Positions 33,459 through 46,529 of a DNA stretch of 64,000 nucleotides are shown here, in pieces. The position numbers were made by a program, and so were the translations under genes. The stretch is taken from the NCBI GenBank assembly GCA_015680685.1, contig MNCI01025116.1:394128-458127 (forward strand), written 5' to 3'. Under the pieces are notes generated by a model. It was not told the origin of the DNA and ran no database searches. It was given only the letters and a program-made list of their open reading frames with translations. How positions within the stretch are numbered: position 1 is the first letter of the stretch; each line of letters starts with the position of its first letter. The DNA is from Gnetum montanum (taxonomy: Eukaryota > Streptophyta > Gnetopsida > Gnetales > Gnetaceae).

Positions 33459-34844
33459 TTTTATTTTAATACCACTAAATCTAAACCATATATTTACTAT
33501 ATATATTTTATGATTAATTATTAAATTCCAATTAACCTAGGAAGCTTTTCATTTATGAGTTATCATGCCTTTACAAATATTTGACTATACATATGTTATC
33601 CTTTATGCATATTTAGTTATGTATATTTAATCCTTAGTATGCAGATTCAGTTATGCACATTTATGCTTTATTATGCACATTTAGATATATATCTTTTATT
33701 TTTATTATGAACATGTGATTATATAATATTTTATTCATGGAGCAGATATAAACCCTAACCCTACCCAAACCATATTCTTTATTAATTATTTTCATCAAAC
33801 TAAAATTCAGAGTTTATTTTTGATTGTTATGGAATATTGCATAAATTAGTGTTGTTACGAAAGTACTTTAGAATGATGTCCTACATAGAATATAACCTTA
33901 CTAATGTGTTTGGGACATTTAAAAATATTAGTTTTGATCCTTGGTTTACTAAAATTAGAGTTATATTTTTCAAGATATTCTATTTTAGTTTCCTAAAATA
34001 CCATTAAAGTTTTAGTATTTGAACTTGGTGACTATGATAAATTATGATCAAATATGATTTAGGCATATAGTCAAGTAGTGTACTTGATAAGGATTCCATA
34101 CATTCAAAAAATAAAATTTATTTGAAGTCTTTGTCTACATGTTATGAGTGTTAAACCCTAAGGGTATTAAGTAGAAGAAAAAATTATAAACAAATTTATG
34201 GAAATAATTTTAGGAAGAAAAATAAAAGTAAAAATTTTATTTTATTTTTAAGTCAAAGGTGATTCAAAGAGCACATTTAGGTGCAAGATGGATTTTATGT
34301 TTAACATATACATAACCTATATGTTATATAACAATATAATACATATGTTTAATATAACTTATCATCATTTTTCTCTCTCTCTTTGTTGTCTTGCTTGTTC
34401 CCACTATTTTGCATTTGCATCTAGTTGTCTAACCAACACTATGTTCCATCACATTTTTTTCATTTAAAAACTATTTTCTATTCTTTCTTATTTGTTTTGA
34501 AGTCAATTTTAATTTAGTTTCTTTCATTTCAAGATTATCTCTTCCATTTCTAAACATATAGGAAATTCACATGTCAAATTGCATGTGATTCTTCCACTTA
34601 TAAATAGATTATGGCCTTTGGTACGTCTCATTTTGATTTGTAAAAGGTTTTTGGTGTGCTAGTTCAAAGCAAAGTAAAAGCTAATTTTGAGCAACTTAGT
34701 GGGAATGAAAGAACATAAAAAGATTTTGAAATCCCTACCAACATAAGTAAGAAAGATTATTTTACTTTTCTTTTTATGTAGCAGCCCTATTTTGTTATGG
34801 ATTTTTTAAGAAAGCTTATTTTACTCATTTTTTCATGTGGCTAT
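33459..34844. other. AT-rich spacer between elements A and C
   Basis: I see no gene, LTR or domain in 1.4 kb. It contains simple AT runs, a (CT)n tract near 34370 and TATATGTTATATAACA-like words near 34320. It is the target DNA into which element C inserted, resuming at 50544 on the other side. Confidence 0.5.
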
Positions 34845-35718
34845 TGATGAGCACTAAGTACCCCTATGCTCAACCATACGAATCACAAGCATTCATGCAT
34901 GATCTGGTTGAATTTCATAGATCTTAAGTTCTTAAGTACACTAGTTCCAGGACATGAAATCTAATCATGATGATCATTGTCTTCCCAACTACACTACAGA
35001 GCTTAGTTGTATAGTGAAGTGTAATTAAGACATATGATTTTTATTATTTTATATTTTATTTTTCTACAATTAATAACAAGTTGAAACTCAATTTATGAAC
35101 CAATTTAACTAATTTAATTACTAATTAATAACTAACTATCCTAACATAAGTATCTAGTCCCACTTTTTGTGCATATCTTGAACATGTATAATGCGATTGG
35201 GTTACCAAACATTAAGCATTGTTGGGATTACCAAGCATCATGCACATGCTCAAAGAAATTGTACTTATGTGCTTAATTAATTGCTATTTAATCTAGCTAG
35301 CTTAATTTAGCTTAATTACTTGAAAGCATTAAAGGAAATTGCACAAAACATTAAATGCATAAATAAAATAAGTAATCTAGCCAAAGTGCTACAAGGTTCA
35401 TTAGAAAGCTCATCTTTATTGCCACACATACTACCATGCTCAGGTACAATAGTGCTCAAATAAAGATTAGTACACTGAATAATTCCTACTGCAAGCACTT
35501 TGGAAAATATTCTAACTTTGGAAAAAATAAATTACAAGAGCTATGCTATGCTATGAAAAAACATTTTCAGAAACCATGTGTCCAAGTGCTATATTTATAA
35601 GCTAGCACCCAATATCAGATATTTGACATCACTTCTTGGGCCTCAATATTGGGTATCCAATATCAGGGCTCTAATATCGCATATATGATATTAGATCCAG
35701 ACAAAATATAGTTCATCA
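34845..35718 (-). repeat. Element C 3' LTR
   Basis: On the minus strand it starts TGATGAAC at 35718 and ends CTCATCA at 34845. The purine tract (minus GTCATGGGGA) and the CTCAAGGACAAGTTTTCA lead lie next to its start, as in element A. U3 holds GATATC-type modules (35610-35700). Length is 874 bp. Confidence 0.8.
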
Positions 35719-37356
35719 GATCCCCATGACAAAATGAAAACTTGTCCTTGAGTAAACAAAAGAAGGAACAAGTCCCTTACAAAAATATTCGGAAGGTATG
35801 GCATTATTGATTGACATGCAAAACTGACTTAAATGAAATAGAGAGATTCTAACTGCCCAAGTGTATGGATTTACAATCTTGTATAAAATTTGGTGTTCAT
35901 GATAATAGAAGTAAACACCCTAGCTAAAATTTACATCCAAATCCTCTGACAGTTGAAAAGAAATGGAGAAGATTTAATGATCATGAAGGTCCTTATCACA
36001 TGGTGCTACTTCTTCTTCCTTGGTGAAGACAGTCTTGCTCCTAGTCCACACTTTCCACTACAATCACAAAAAAATCATAGATTAGTGTGCAATGTATAAT
36101 GTATAGCCTTTAGATACTTTGTCTTGTCAGTAGTTACACTTGGCTAGGCAATGATTATGGTGGATTGATTTCTTTAATAGTGTTAGTAGAAAGACTTAAA
36201 ATAGGGTGAAATGGATAAGAGACCCATTATTAAATTCTAAAAAACCCAAATGTGATGAAATTATTGAAGAGATTTAAAGAATTCTTAACAACAAAAAAGA
36301 GGATTTCATTGAAAAACCATTGTCAAGATGCACATAATTGGATGTCATTGATGGGGCACACAAAAGGATTTGATTGTGAGAATTTCTAAGGATAAATAAC
36401 TTAATTAATCCAACCAAAAGGTATGTAAGTGAGTCCTTCCCAAAGCAGGCACATAACTCTTGTTACCCTTGAATAACCTCAAACTAAGTAGTCCATGGGC
36501 CTCACGGGTGATTAATGATTATGAAAATTTAAGTATGAAAAACTAGAAGAAACTACCTAAGAATTTTGACACATTAAACCAAGACATCAAACAAGAACAT
36601 GAACACTGATAGTGAGGTGAGGCATGGAAAGCATAGATGGAAGAGAGATAAAGTGAAATGGAGTTTCCAATTAAGGTCACATGAAGTCCCTTGTAAATTT
36701 TTGTGGTTAAGTGACTTGATGAAATCCATCCATAGTCCAGACTAAAACCAACCATGTTCAATGACTTTGCATTGTCACTCTAAGATTGGTCCACCCCATT
36801 AAGGAACAAGAGTGCTCCCACAGAATAACCACCACTCCTTATTTTAAGAAGAAAAGAGAAGTAGGAAGTGCGAAAGGGCCTTAGTTAGAGGGGAACTTTA
36901 GGCGTAGGTAACATGTCTTTCTAGTCTCATAACCAATGCATGTAGCCCATTTATTCTATCTAAGGGATGTGCTTTGAATTCTCATCATTTTTTTTGTAAT
37001 GGGAATGACACATTGCAAAGACTTATTTAACTTCTTATTATTGGTCAACATGAAATGGTAAGAAATCCATGAAAATACACATGCATCCAAGGAAGAAAAA
37101 ATGCATAAAGAGTATTGAGTTCTATTGAAGTCACATCCTATTCAAACCTTTAAATCCTTTCCAAGTCCAAAAACTACCAAGGTCACAAGTTCATTAAAGT
37201 TTTGTTAATGAAAAAGGGACCTCATACTTCTAGAACAAATGAAACCATAGAGTCTGTGGATTTGTGGATGTCATGGTCTCACTACCTATTTCATGAAAAA
37301 GAAACCATGTCCTAATTATTAGTAACAAAATTCAGAGCTAAAATCTAGACACCAAC
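35719..37356 (-). other. Element C post-pol region, distal part
   Basis: Minus-strand blocks match element A after pol, including GAATTCAAAGCACATCCCTTAG and AGTGAGACCATGACATCC. It is shorter than in A (about 2 kb against 3.5 kb in total), and I find no trace of the third-ORF C-terminus (CPWDV), so that ORF is probably deleted here. It ends exactly at the CCAAC target duplication of element B. Confidence 0.55.
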
Positions 37357-38139
37357 TGATGAGCTGCGATATCGTGTCGGCCCCTGCGATATCACGTATG
37401 CGATATCACGGCCCACCATCATGTGTATAAATAAGAGGTTTCTTTCCCTTGTTTCTCCATCTAGATCTAGACCCTTAGCCAAACTATAGCAGTTTTACCA
37501 TTCCAGAGTTAGAATAATTTCCATGTGCCTGCAGTAGGAGTCTCAAAGTGAACGAATCTTTATTTGAGAAAATTGTAACTGAGCACACATTTGTGTATGA
37601 CAATAAAGATGAACTTTCTGATAAACCTTGCAACATATGGACTAAGCTAAATAGGACTTAATTATTGTTAAATGTTTAAATTCTTTCCTAGATAATTAAT
37701 TTCTCTCAACCCTTGACTCTCCTAGTTAAGTTCATTCAGTACGATCACTTCGAGTACATGTGTAACGCCTGGTAACCCAGTAATGAATAGTGTTTGGTAA
37801 TCCCAGCAGTGTTGCACTAGTTCAAGGTGTGTGCGGCAAGTGGGAATGGATACTTGTGGTAGGGAAATTAGAACTTAGTTAGAGAATAGTTAATATAAGT
37901 TGGTCACTTAGTCTCTTTACCCTTTCCCTATTATCGTAGGTGTTAAAAAGATAAAAGATATAAAAATCACATACCTTAAGCTTACTTAACCATACAACTG
38001 TGAGAATACAAGTAAGTTTGGAAAGACAGTGATTGATTAACCCTAAGTGTTCCATTAGGGTGCATAAGCACTTAGCCTTTGGAGTTTGACCAGAACACGT
38101 GTGAGATGCTCGTATTTGTATGGTTCTCGCCACTCATCA
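37357..38139 (+). repeat. Element B 5' LTR
   Basis: This 783-bp LTR starts TGATGAGCTGCGATATCG and ends CTCGCCACTCATCA. U3 has repeated GCGATATC modules (about 37366-37412), then TATAAATA at 37426-37433. Near the 3' end it lacks about 14 bases (the GTAGGGGTAC block) found in sister LTRs. Confidence 0.85.
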
Positions 38140-38140
38140 T

Positions 38141-38158
38141 TGGTGCCATTGCTGGGGA
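38141..38158 (+). promoter_or_regulatory. tRNA-Asp primer binding site, element B
   Basis: TGGTGCCATTGCTGGGGA differs from the tRNA-Asp complement only by three CpG-type transitions. It starts one base after the LTR end. Confidence 0.8.
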
Positions 38159-38257
38159 CTTAGTTGTTTGTGTGCTATGTAGAACATAGGAAATCATCCA
38201 CATCGTTGGGAAGCTAGAATGAATCCTTAGGGTTAATTAAGAAAAAATAAGACAAAA

Positions 38258-40774
38258 ATGTCTTCTTCTTTGCACAAAAGCACTTCACCACCTAGGAACA
38301 ACACTAGAGATAGTCGGTGGTACAACACAAGTAACCCAGATCTGCCAGTTCCTCAACAATTCCATGTGGTATATGTTCATCATGATGAATATGTACTCAA
38401 CTTTACCTTTGTTCTCCATCAAGATGAACAACTATGTTGGAGAGACTTGGAGGGTAACATAGTGTTACCTCCAGACCGAGTAGTCCCCAACATGCTCCTT
38501 CATGCTCTTACATGAATAGGCATGTCACAATTGTACATAGAGTACGTTGCATGTGGTTTTGGCACAAGGGATTACCAACCCACAGAAGTGCAACATCAAA
38601 GGGACTTGTGATAGGAGAGATACTATACATTGATGAAGGGCAAAGGACCCCATAACGCTCCACCCATCTTAAGCGAAATTAAGGGTGGTGAACCTATTTC
38701 AATAGGTTCTCCACAAAATGATGTTCCCCCTCACAATGGTGAGGAGGTGGTGTATAAGAACCTTGACTCCATGATTCACAACCCTGGTTTTGATCCCCAT
38801 GAACACCAAGTGTTCAATGAGGAAACACAAACATATGATAAGGATTGGCATTCGAATCATCATTACGATCGGGGCCGGGACCACCAAAGATAAGGTAGGA
38901 AACATCTTCATGGTGATGGTTCTCCTTCTTCTTCACCTTCATCATCATATTCACCCTCTCATTTAGTATTAGGACATAGTCATAAAGAACCTAACCATGA
39001 GGATAAGGGTAAATAGAGTGAGAGACCTCGACGAGAGAGTTGAGAGCGAGGACAAAGGCACTCAAAAGAATCAAGGCATGGAAGAAGGGAAAGTAGGGAA
39101 CTGCATAGACATCACAGACGCTAGGAGAGAAATGACCACGAAGAACCCCTACTTGCAACCTGAAGCATGTTAGACATCCTAGAGGCCATTAGAATTCCTA
39201 CAAGGCACCAAAAAGATAGCAGGATCAAGAGATTAGATATGAATAACATCCCACGATTTGAGTGGGGATACAACGTTGATCCTCAAAACCATTTACAAGC
39301 ATTTCACGATGCATGTGCCTTGTAGAACATCGAGAACAAGTGGAAAAAATAAAATTTGTTTCCAAGAACACTAGTAAAGGAAGCAAAAAGCTGCTACCGA
39401 TCCTTAGAACTGGAAACCATTAGGAGGTGGAGTATGATCATAGAACTATTTAATGATAAGTATCAAACGTACTCCAGGGTGTCCAACCTGCAAAAGAAAA
39501 TCCAAGGATGGAAATAGGGGAATCATGAATCCTTGGATGTTACCATGGGCCATTATTATGCACTGTTACATCGTTGCCTGGGCCATGGTTACTCGCAGCA
39601 GGATCAGCTACGCCATCTCATAGATGGACTTAGGCATGAAACCAGGAGAACCCTTGGAACGTATGCCCAAGGGAGATTATCAGATCTTAGGTCCCATCAG
39701 ATACATAGATTGTTGGAGCAAGTAGCCAAGGAAAAAGGAGAGCTATGTAAGAGAGAAAGTGTGGAAGAGTACAACTGTGATCCTTCCCTCCGAAAAAGGG
39801 GAGTGAGATTTTGTGAGGAGGAGGAAGAGTCACCACGCGAAGAGATGGTGCATAGGAAAACCTTGCCACTGCAAAAATTAACAATAGAAGTGTCAAAAAA
39901 AGTAGAACAAATGTGGGACTCCTTAGATAGTATATTTGAAACCATTCTCAAAATCATAGAGGAGTCTAAGGAGTGAGGTAGTGACTATGGCAAAAAGAAA
40001 AAGAGGGATTTGGATCATGCACATAACAAAGGTAAGGGTAAAATGGATATCACCGAAGAGGTTGTGGATTTTGATATGGAAAATGATGGTGGATGTGAGA
40101 TATGCCAGTATAACCATCCCAAGGAATGTTTCCCAATAATCTCACATCTGCAAAAGTCTGGGGTGTATGCACTTAACCCACAACTTAACAAATAGCAAGC
40201 ACCCTGAAGGTTACCTTATCCCCAAGGTAACCTGAGGTAGTTCTAGCAACCATTAATGTATTATCCAAGTGGAACTCTGCCATAACCTATTGAGAAACAC
40301 CAACAGTGGCAATACCCACAGTCATGGGGAATGCCACCACCAAGGCAACAATACCCTTATCAGCAACTAGATCCATATGGCTATTATGTGCAGCAGCCAA
40401 TCTCTCCAAGTGACTCTATTGGTCACATTACACCACAAAATCACTACCAAGCTTGGGAGTATTATAGGACTCCTTCTCCTAGGGGAGACACACGACATAC
40501 ATACCATCCTTCAAATCCATCCGCAACTCTCACACCGATAGCTCCATTACCACCTGCTCTAGCAATGCAAGGGGAACTCCCCACTCAACCGCAGCAACAC
40601 AATGCTACGAGAGCTATAAACCTTCAACCTGCTGCTAGTTCTGATAACTATACAAAGAGAAGATCTTTTTTCAGAACCAACAGTCCAAACAAGCTATCAC
40701 AACCACAAGCGATTGAGCCTCTAAATGCTTCTCCATCAAATAATGCTTCAAAGCTCTCTTCAAACCAAAAATAG
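38258..40774 (+). pseudogene. Element B gag
   Basis: ATG at 38258 opens an 85-codon frame (MSSSLHKSTSPPRNN start, then YVHHDEYVLNFTFVLHQDE). After a few stops come a second open frame (38630-38893), the gag core (39290-39976, with LLHRCLGHGYSQQDQLRHL and GVRFCEEEEESP), the knuckle CEICQYNHPKEC at 40094-40129, and a Pro/Gln/Tyr-rich linker open over 147 codons to 40774. This is the best preserved gag in the window but still carries several stops. It would encapsidate element RNA. Confidence 0.78.
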
Positions 40775-40779
40775 AGCTT

Positions 40780-41383
40780 AATGCACACAGTTATGTTAAC
40801 ACATACCGTCACTAACTAGATTAAGGAGGGCCACCTTCCCAAGAAATTCTTTGATCCTAGAAGTCCTTTAATTTATCTCCAAGTCATTGGGAATGAACCA
40901 TGTAAAGATCTTCTAGACTCAGGTTCCAGAGTCAACTTAATATCACAAGAAATCTATAAAGCCTGGAACCTGCCTCCAGTAAAAAAGAGCAACATTCTCT
41001 TAGAGCTGGCTGACTAGTCCATCACTATTTCCTTGGGACTGGTGGAGGACATCATTACCATTGTGTGTGGTTGGTCATACCCAGTTGATTTCCTAGTGAT
41101 ACAAGTAAACAATGAAAAAGGGGACTTCCCAATAATAATGGGAAGGGCATGGGTAAGTACCATAAATGCATGCTTAGGAATCCATGATCTTTCCCTAGAA
41201 ATATCTAAGGAAAACACTTTTGGGAAGATTGAGAGGAAGAAAGTTCCATGCATCACATACACTGATACAGGGTGTGATTACGTACAAGAATGCTCAACAT
41301 TGCCTGCATGCAACCGATGTGCCCAAGGAATTAACATACAAAAGTGCCTATATGTAGCAACCACACAAGAAGAAGACACCTAG
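40780..41383 (+). pseudogene. Element B aspartic protease
   Basis: LLDSGSRVNLISQEIY holds the active-site Asp-Ser-Gly at about 40916-40924. After one stop, an open frame from 41033 carries LVEDIITIVCGWSYPVDF, FPIIMGRAWVSTI and HDLSLEISKENTFGKIE, then the Cys-containing tail GCDYVQEC and CNRCAQGINIQKC. The frame ends at 41383 with EEDT then a stop, at the same place as in element A. The RT expected next is absent. Confidence 0.78.
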
Positions 41384-42788
41384 TGGTTGACAACTANCTC
41401 TTTAAGTTTTTTTTTTTACAAATTTCTTTAACTTTTCCTTTTTTTTCGCAACATCATTCATACTTTTTCATTTATTTGTATGTTTATTTATTTATTTTTG
41501 TTAAGTTTTGTCACCTAATAAGTGCTCCTGATGGTGGTATGAACTATATTCTATTAATTGTTAATGTTAAGTTTTTACCTTAGAGTTATGATGTTGATAC
41601 TAAGGTATGATTCTTTTGATATAACAGGAAATGAGTCCACGTCATCCATGCATCCATGAAGTTCTATGGTCTCTCTTAGCTTGGAATTGTATAATCCCCT
41701 TACTTAAATAATAAGAACTATCAACAAATCGGTGACTTGGCATTTCTCAAACTAAGGAAGGACTCAAGGACTGAAAAGGGTGTGACTTCAAGGGAACTTG
41801 ATGCATTTGTGTTGGCCATTCTCTTGAGTGCTTAGATGTTTCCTTCTTGGGTTTTCCTTACCATTCTGATGTTGCTCCATTATTGGGAAGATGAGCTAAT
41901 AAAAATAATAAGTCTTTTCATGGTGTGGTTCTCACGCAAAAAAAAAAAAATAGAAATAGTGAGAGTTCAAAGTACACCCCTTAGACAAAATAATCATTTA
42001 TGCTACAAGAACTAGTTATTGAACTAAATAAACATGTTTCCTCTAACTAAGGCCCTTCTCGCTTCCTACTTTTTCCTTTTTCATTTCGTCAGAATGGTGG
42101 TGACTCTTTTGTGGAAGCATTCTTGTTACTTCAAGTGGATGGATTGGCCGAATGTATTAATGCGAAGTCACTGGATGTGGTTTTTTTGAGGCTGGATTTG
42201 GAATGAGATCTACTAAGTCGCATTAACCATTAATACACAAGGGGTTGTACACCACCTTGTTCTTGAGACTCCATTCCATTCTCTCCTTACCATCCTTCTT
42301 TCTCCATTTTTCACCTCATTTTCGATTGTACCAATAGTCCATATTTTGATTGATACATTGTTTTTTTTTTTGGTAAACTCTTGTGGTTAAGAATTTAACT
42401 CTTGCTTCCAAATGACATTTCTAGAGCCTACAAACTCTTTCAATTTGGGATTGTCAAGGCATTAAGGGAATGAGCCTACTTTGGGGAGGACCCACTAGCA
42501 TTCCTATTTGGTGCATCTGTTAATTTCTTTCCCTTAAACATTTTCACAATCACCATTTATTTTTTTCATCTCCATCTTTGACATCCATTTTATTGGCGTT
42601 GTTGCTGTTTCTTTTTCTCCATATTTCTCATTCCTTATCGGTTTCCATTCTCTCACTACCGGAGGTTCACTCTCAGTCATGGGGGTCTTGGTCCAATTTT
42701 TCTCAATTTTCTCTTAACCCCTAGACCTCAGGTAGTCACTAGTATTATATCTCCAGATCCACATTAGCCATATCACAACTCAGCCATT
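41384..42788 (+). other. Element B post-pol region after pol deletion
   Basis: From about 41405 the T-rich run and the ATGAGTCCACGTCATCC block match element A around 29035-29330, so the sequence jumps over RT, RNase H and integrase. One N lies at about 41397, close to the junction. No third-ORF end and no purine tract are found before the truncated LTR, so a second deletion removed them. Confidence 0.6.
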
Positions 42789-43015
42789 CCTATTAGCGTA
42801 GGTGTTAAAAAGATAAAAGATATAAAAATCACATACATCAAGCTTACTTAACCATACAACCACGACAATATAAGTAAGTTTTGGAAGACATCGATTGATT
42901 AACCTTAAGTGTTCCATTAGGGTGCGTAAGCACTTAGTCCTTGGAGTTCGATTAGATCACATGTGAGATGCTTGTATTCATATGGTTGAGTGTAGGGCTA
43001 CCTCGCCACTCATCA
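42789..43015 (+). repeat. Element B 3' LTR, 5' two-thirds deleted
   Basis: CCTATTAGCGTAGGTG to CTCATCA matches 37927-38139 of the 5' LTR. The first ~570 bases, including U3 and TATA, are missing. The 3' end and adjoining target duplication are intact. Confidence 0.8.
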
Positions 43016-43020
43016 CCAAC

Positions 43021-43430
43021 AATTAAATAACTAAATAGCACATGCCCACATCAAACAAACCACACTGTACCTAGCTGATAATAAGGCACATTATTATTAA
43101 AACAAAATAATAAAATCACACCAGAATAAAGAAAAACACACAAGAAATTGTAAAATATTTAAGAAAAATAAAACCTACTGATGATGCTGTAAAACAAAAA
43201 TTTGGGAAAAATTAATAATGTAAAAACAAAAGGATGTAAGATAAAGAAGGCATATAAAAAAGTTGTAAAAATAATAATGTGTAAAACAAATATGTATAAA
43301 AAAAAGATAAATAACTGAGGAGTCACTTATATAGTTAGCATGAATGGACATCTCCTACACAACTAAGTTGAAATGAGGAGATCTAGAAGAGTAAGCATGA
43401 TTATTCATCTAATGAGGTGTTTGTTGCATT
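43021..43430 (-). other. Element C post-pol region, proximal part
   Basis: A-rich on the plus strand (T-rich on the minus), matching the T-rich start of the post-pol spacer of element A (28960-29200). It lies between the integrase end and the B insertion. No ORF of note. Confidence 0.5.
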
Positions 43431-43439
43431 GGCTTGCTT

Positions 43440-44780
43440 AGGCTCATAAAAATATTTGACTTATTGTGTGTTGAACAATTTCTTCTTGTTCAAGCTCTCA
43501 AATTTGTAGATCAACATGGCCCTAGAAGGAAAAGTTTCATAAAGGATATAAGGTCCTTCCCACAACATCTGAAACTTAGCTCGTTGGGGTACATGTATGG
43601 GGTTTTAGTTAAGGACCTTGGCTCCTAGTTGAAATTTGACTTTCCTAATTCTAAGGTCATGGAATTTTTTTTAAATGCCTTGTGCAACTTGTTAAATGAT
43701 AGAGCCACTAATCTATTCTTGTCTAGTAGGTTGAAATTTATTATTCTTTCTTTTTGTGCTAGACTTAAGTCAAGGTTAAGGTCATAGGCTATTGATAGTT
43801 TACAAAGCTTAGATTGGATACTTAGAGTTAGTAATTTTTTGTACACTAGCTCATAGGGAGAGTAGCCTATAGGGAGTTTCTATGTTGAGCGGTAGGCCTA
43901 GAGGGCATCATTGAGTTGTATGCTCTAGTCTCTCCTATATTTGCTAACTGTTCTCATTAAGATCTTAGTGATTTTCCTATTTGTAACTTCAAATTGACCA
44001 TTGGATTTGGGATGATAAGGTTTTATTAATTTATCTTCAACCCCAAGTGCTACATGGGCTTCTAAAAGGTAGTGCCTATAAAGTGGATTCCATTATCAAA
44101 AATTAATGCACGTGGCATACCAAACCTATTTACAACATTCTATTGTACAAACTATGCATTAGTAGATGATGTATAGTCAATGACGACTGTTGCTTCTACC
44201 CATTTCATACAATAATTAATAGCGACTATGATGTATGCCTTTTCATTTGACATGGGCCTAATGGGACACATGATGTTAATGCCCCAGATGTTGAAGAATT
44301 CCAATGGTTGAATCCACTACTAAGGTTCCTCCATTCAAGCTATCATTCCATCATCTTGTTGGTAGCATTCACAAGAGTGGATAAATTCATGATCATCCCT
44401 AAAAATTATTAGCCAATAATACCCTACCATTAGGATTTTAATAGTTGTGCATATTCTAGCATAGTGGCCTTCACAAGGATCCTCATAAGCATCCTAGAGA
44501 ACATGTAGTTGATCAATAGTAGGGACACACCAATGTAGTAGGCCATTAGTGCACACCTTGTAAATGTGTCTATTGATTTCCATAAAATTTTTGGCTTGAT
44601 GAAGAAACTATGGTCTCCTTTTGTAATCTAGATCTTGTGGCATCTCTTGAGTAAGAAGATAAGTGAGAATGTCATCATACCATTTTCATTCTATAGGTAC
44701 TTGTTCATTTATTGCATGAGGAAAGAGGAGTTCATCAAGAAACTAATCAAATAGTGGGCTTTCCTCCTCTTTTTTATCCC
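43440..44780 (-). pseudogene. Element C integrase
   Basis: On the minus strand: zinc-domain remnant GHYARICTTIKILMVGYYW and HSCECYQQDDG (about 44500-44380), then FFNIWGINIMCPIRPMSNEK with the first catalytic Asp replaced by Asn (about 44300), KWVEATVV, FDNGIHFIGTT with the second Asp (about 44090), and the GPY module WEGPYILYETFPSRAMLI at about 43560-43480. Stops and at least one frame change occur. The order and motifs match element A. Confidence 0.8.
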
Positions 44781-45330
44781 ATAGCAACTGAGACAAGTGG
44801 TCAATGATAACATTCTTAGTTCCCTTTCGATCTATTATCATAAGATCGAATTCTTACAAGATCACCAGTCATTGTATGACACAGGGACTCACTGTTAGCT
44901 TATTCATCAAGAAGCGAATTGCACTATGGTCCATGTGCACAAACACTTTATATCTAAGCACATAGTGCCTGAAATTTTTCAAAGCATACACCACCATCAT
45001 CAATTCTTTCTCTATTGTGTTGTAATTCAACTATGCACCCACAATGCTTTAACTTGTACAATGAATGTAATATGGACATTTCTTATCATCCATCTACATA
45101 AGCATGGCTCCGAAGATATAATTAGATGCATCTATCAATATATAAAATAGTCTAGACCAATCAAGTGCTTGTAGAATTGGAGTCTCTATGAGATTTTTCT
45201 TGAGGCTCTAGAATGCATTTTTGCATTCTTTGGTCCAGTTGAATGGACCATTTTTCTTTGTTAGCTCAACCAACAATTTTGTGATCTTAGAGAAATTCTA
45301 TATAAATTGCTAGTAGTAGCCAATGTGTCT
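44780..45330 (-). pseudogene. Element C RNase H
   Basis: Minus-strand translation gives PILQALDWSRLFYILIDASN with YIFGAML, then LNYNTIEKELMMVVYALKNF and HMDHSAIRFLMNK. The catalytic Asp in IDASN is kept, unlike in element A. Stops interrupt the frame. Confidence 0.75.
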
Positions 45331-45349
45331 AAGGAATGTTTAAACATGT

Positions 45350-46440
45350 TTGATAGTTTCTAGTTAACAATTGATTCCTTGGATGATCCTTATTTTTTCA
45401 GGATCTACCTTGATCCCTTCTTGGGAAATTCTTTGTCCCAAAACAATGCCTTCTTGAACCATGAGATGTCTCTTTTGCAAATTGAGCCACAAGTTTATTT
45501 TCACACATATTTTGAGTACTTGATTAAGGTGTTTTAAGGCTTGCTCGAATGTAGTGCCATAAGTGGAGAAGTCATCCATAAAGACTTTCACTCTACTATG
45601 AATTTACTATTGAAAGATTCTTAAGGCTGGGATTTGGAAAGCGGTAGGACCATTGCATAGACCAAAAGGAATCTTGTGATATGTAAAGGTTTCCTAGGGA
45701 CTTGTAAATGTTATTTTGGCTTGGTCTTTTGGTGCAATCTAGATTTGGTTATAGCCACTATAACCATCCAGAAAATTGTAATAGTAATGCCCAGATATGA
45801 TGTTCAACACTTGATCAATGAATGAAAATGAAAAATGATCTTTGAATGTTTTCATGTTTAATAGCCTGAAGTTAATAAAAACCTATTATTTGCCATCTCT
45901 CTTTAGTGCTATCACAAGTGGGCTGAGCCACTAGCTATCTACAATGGGGTATAGGAACCTTGCGTTAAGGAGTTGCTCAATCTCCTCTTTGATGATTTGC
46001 TTCAATTTTGGATTCAACCACCATTGTGGTTACCTCATTGGCTTCATGGATGGATCAATGTAGATGCAGTTCTAGCATATATGTGAATCAATTCCATTGA
46101 ATTTAGGCTATGACTAGGAAAAAACTATTGGCCATCTATTGATCACTTTCAATACTTTTTCTTTTTTCTTGGAAGCAAGTTTAGCATTAAGTATGACTAG
46201 CTTGCCATTTTTCAAGAGTGCATATTCTAGGCCAATAGGTAGACCTTTCAACTCTAGGGGCTCTTGTTTAAAATTCTTAGGAATCTCCAACTCTTCCCAA
46301 TTGGTATCATCATTTTCATTATTAGAGAGTTGGTGATGAACTTGCTCTAGGTCATCCAAGCCTACAACATAAGCACATGTTAGGATCCCATTACGTTCCA
46401 TGCACATTGTGCTACTTTGAGAATCTGTGGTTAGCCACTA
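45350..46440 (-). pseudogene. Element C reverse transcriptase and spacer
   Basis: The spacer frame 46407-46114 (LKGLPIGLEYALLKNGKL) leads into RT: LLNMKTFKDHFSFSF, NFLDGYSGYNQI, IPFGLCNGPTAFQ, then an open frame 45591-45364 starting MKVFMDDFSTYG with catalytic FMDD and continuing LKHLNQVLKICVKINLWL. The family, Athila-type gypsy, is clear. Several stops are present. Confidence 0.85.
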
Positions 46441-46529
46441 GGTGCCCTCTTGTTTTGTGCTTGCTATGTATAGACATCTTTGAATATCTACTTCATGTGC
46501 ACACTACCTACATGTGGAAATAGATGGTC

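Larger units (their letters stand above)
37357..43015 (+). mobile_element. Gypsy element B, pol-deleted, nested in C
   Basis: The 5' LTR (37357-38139), primer site, gag (38258-40774) and protease (to 41383) are followed directly by post-pol sequence (from about 41400) and a truncated 3' LTR (42789-43015). CCAAC flanks it perfectly at 37352-37356 and 43016-43020, which proves a single insertion into element C. RT, RNase H and integrase, about 3 kb in A, are missing at a junction near 41395, so this copy would need another element's enzymes. Since the outer ends are intact, the missing parts of pol and 3' LTR could have been lost after insertion. Confidence 0.88.

Noticed and set aside
33748-33772. 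Telomere-like CCCTAACCCTA
   Set aside because: Only about two units, which is expected by chance in AT-rich plant DNA.
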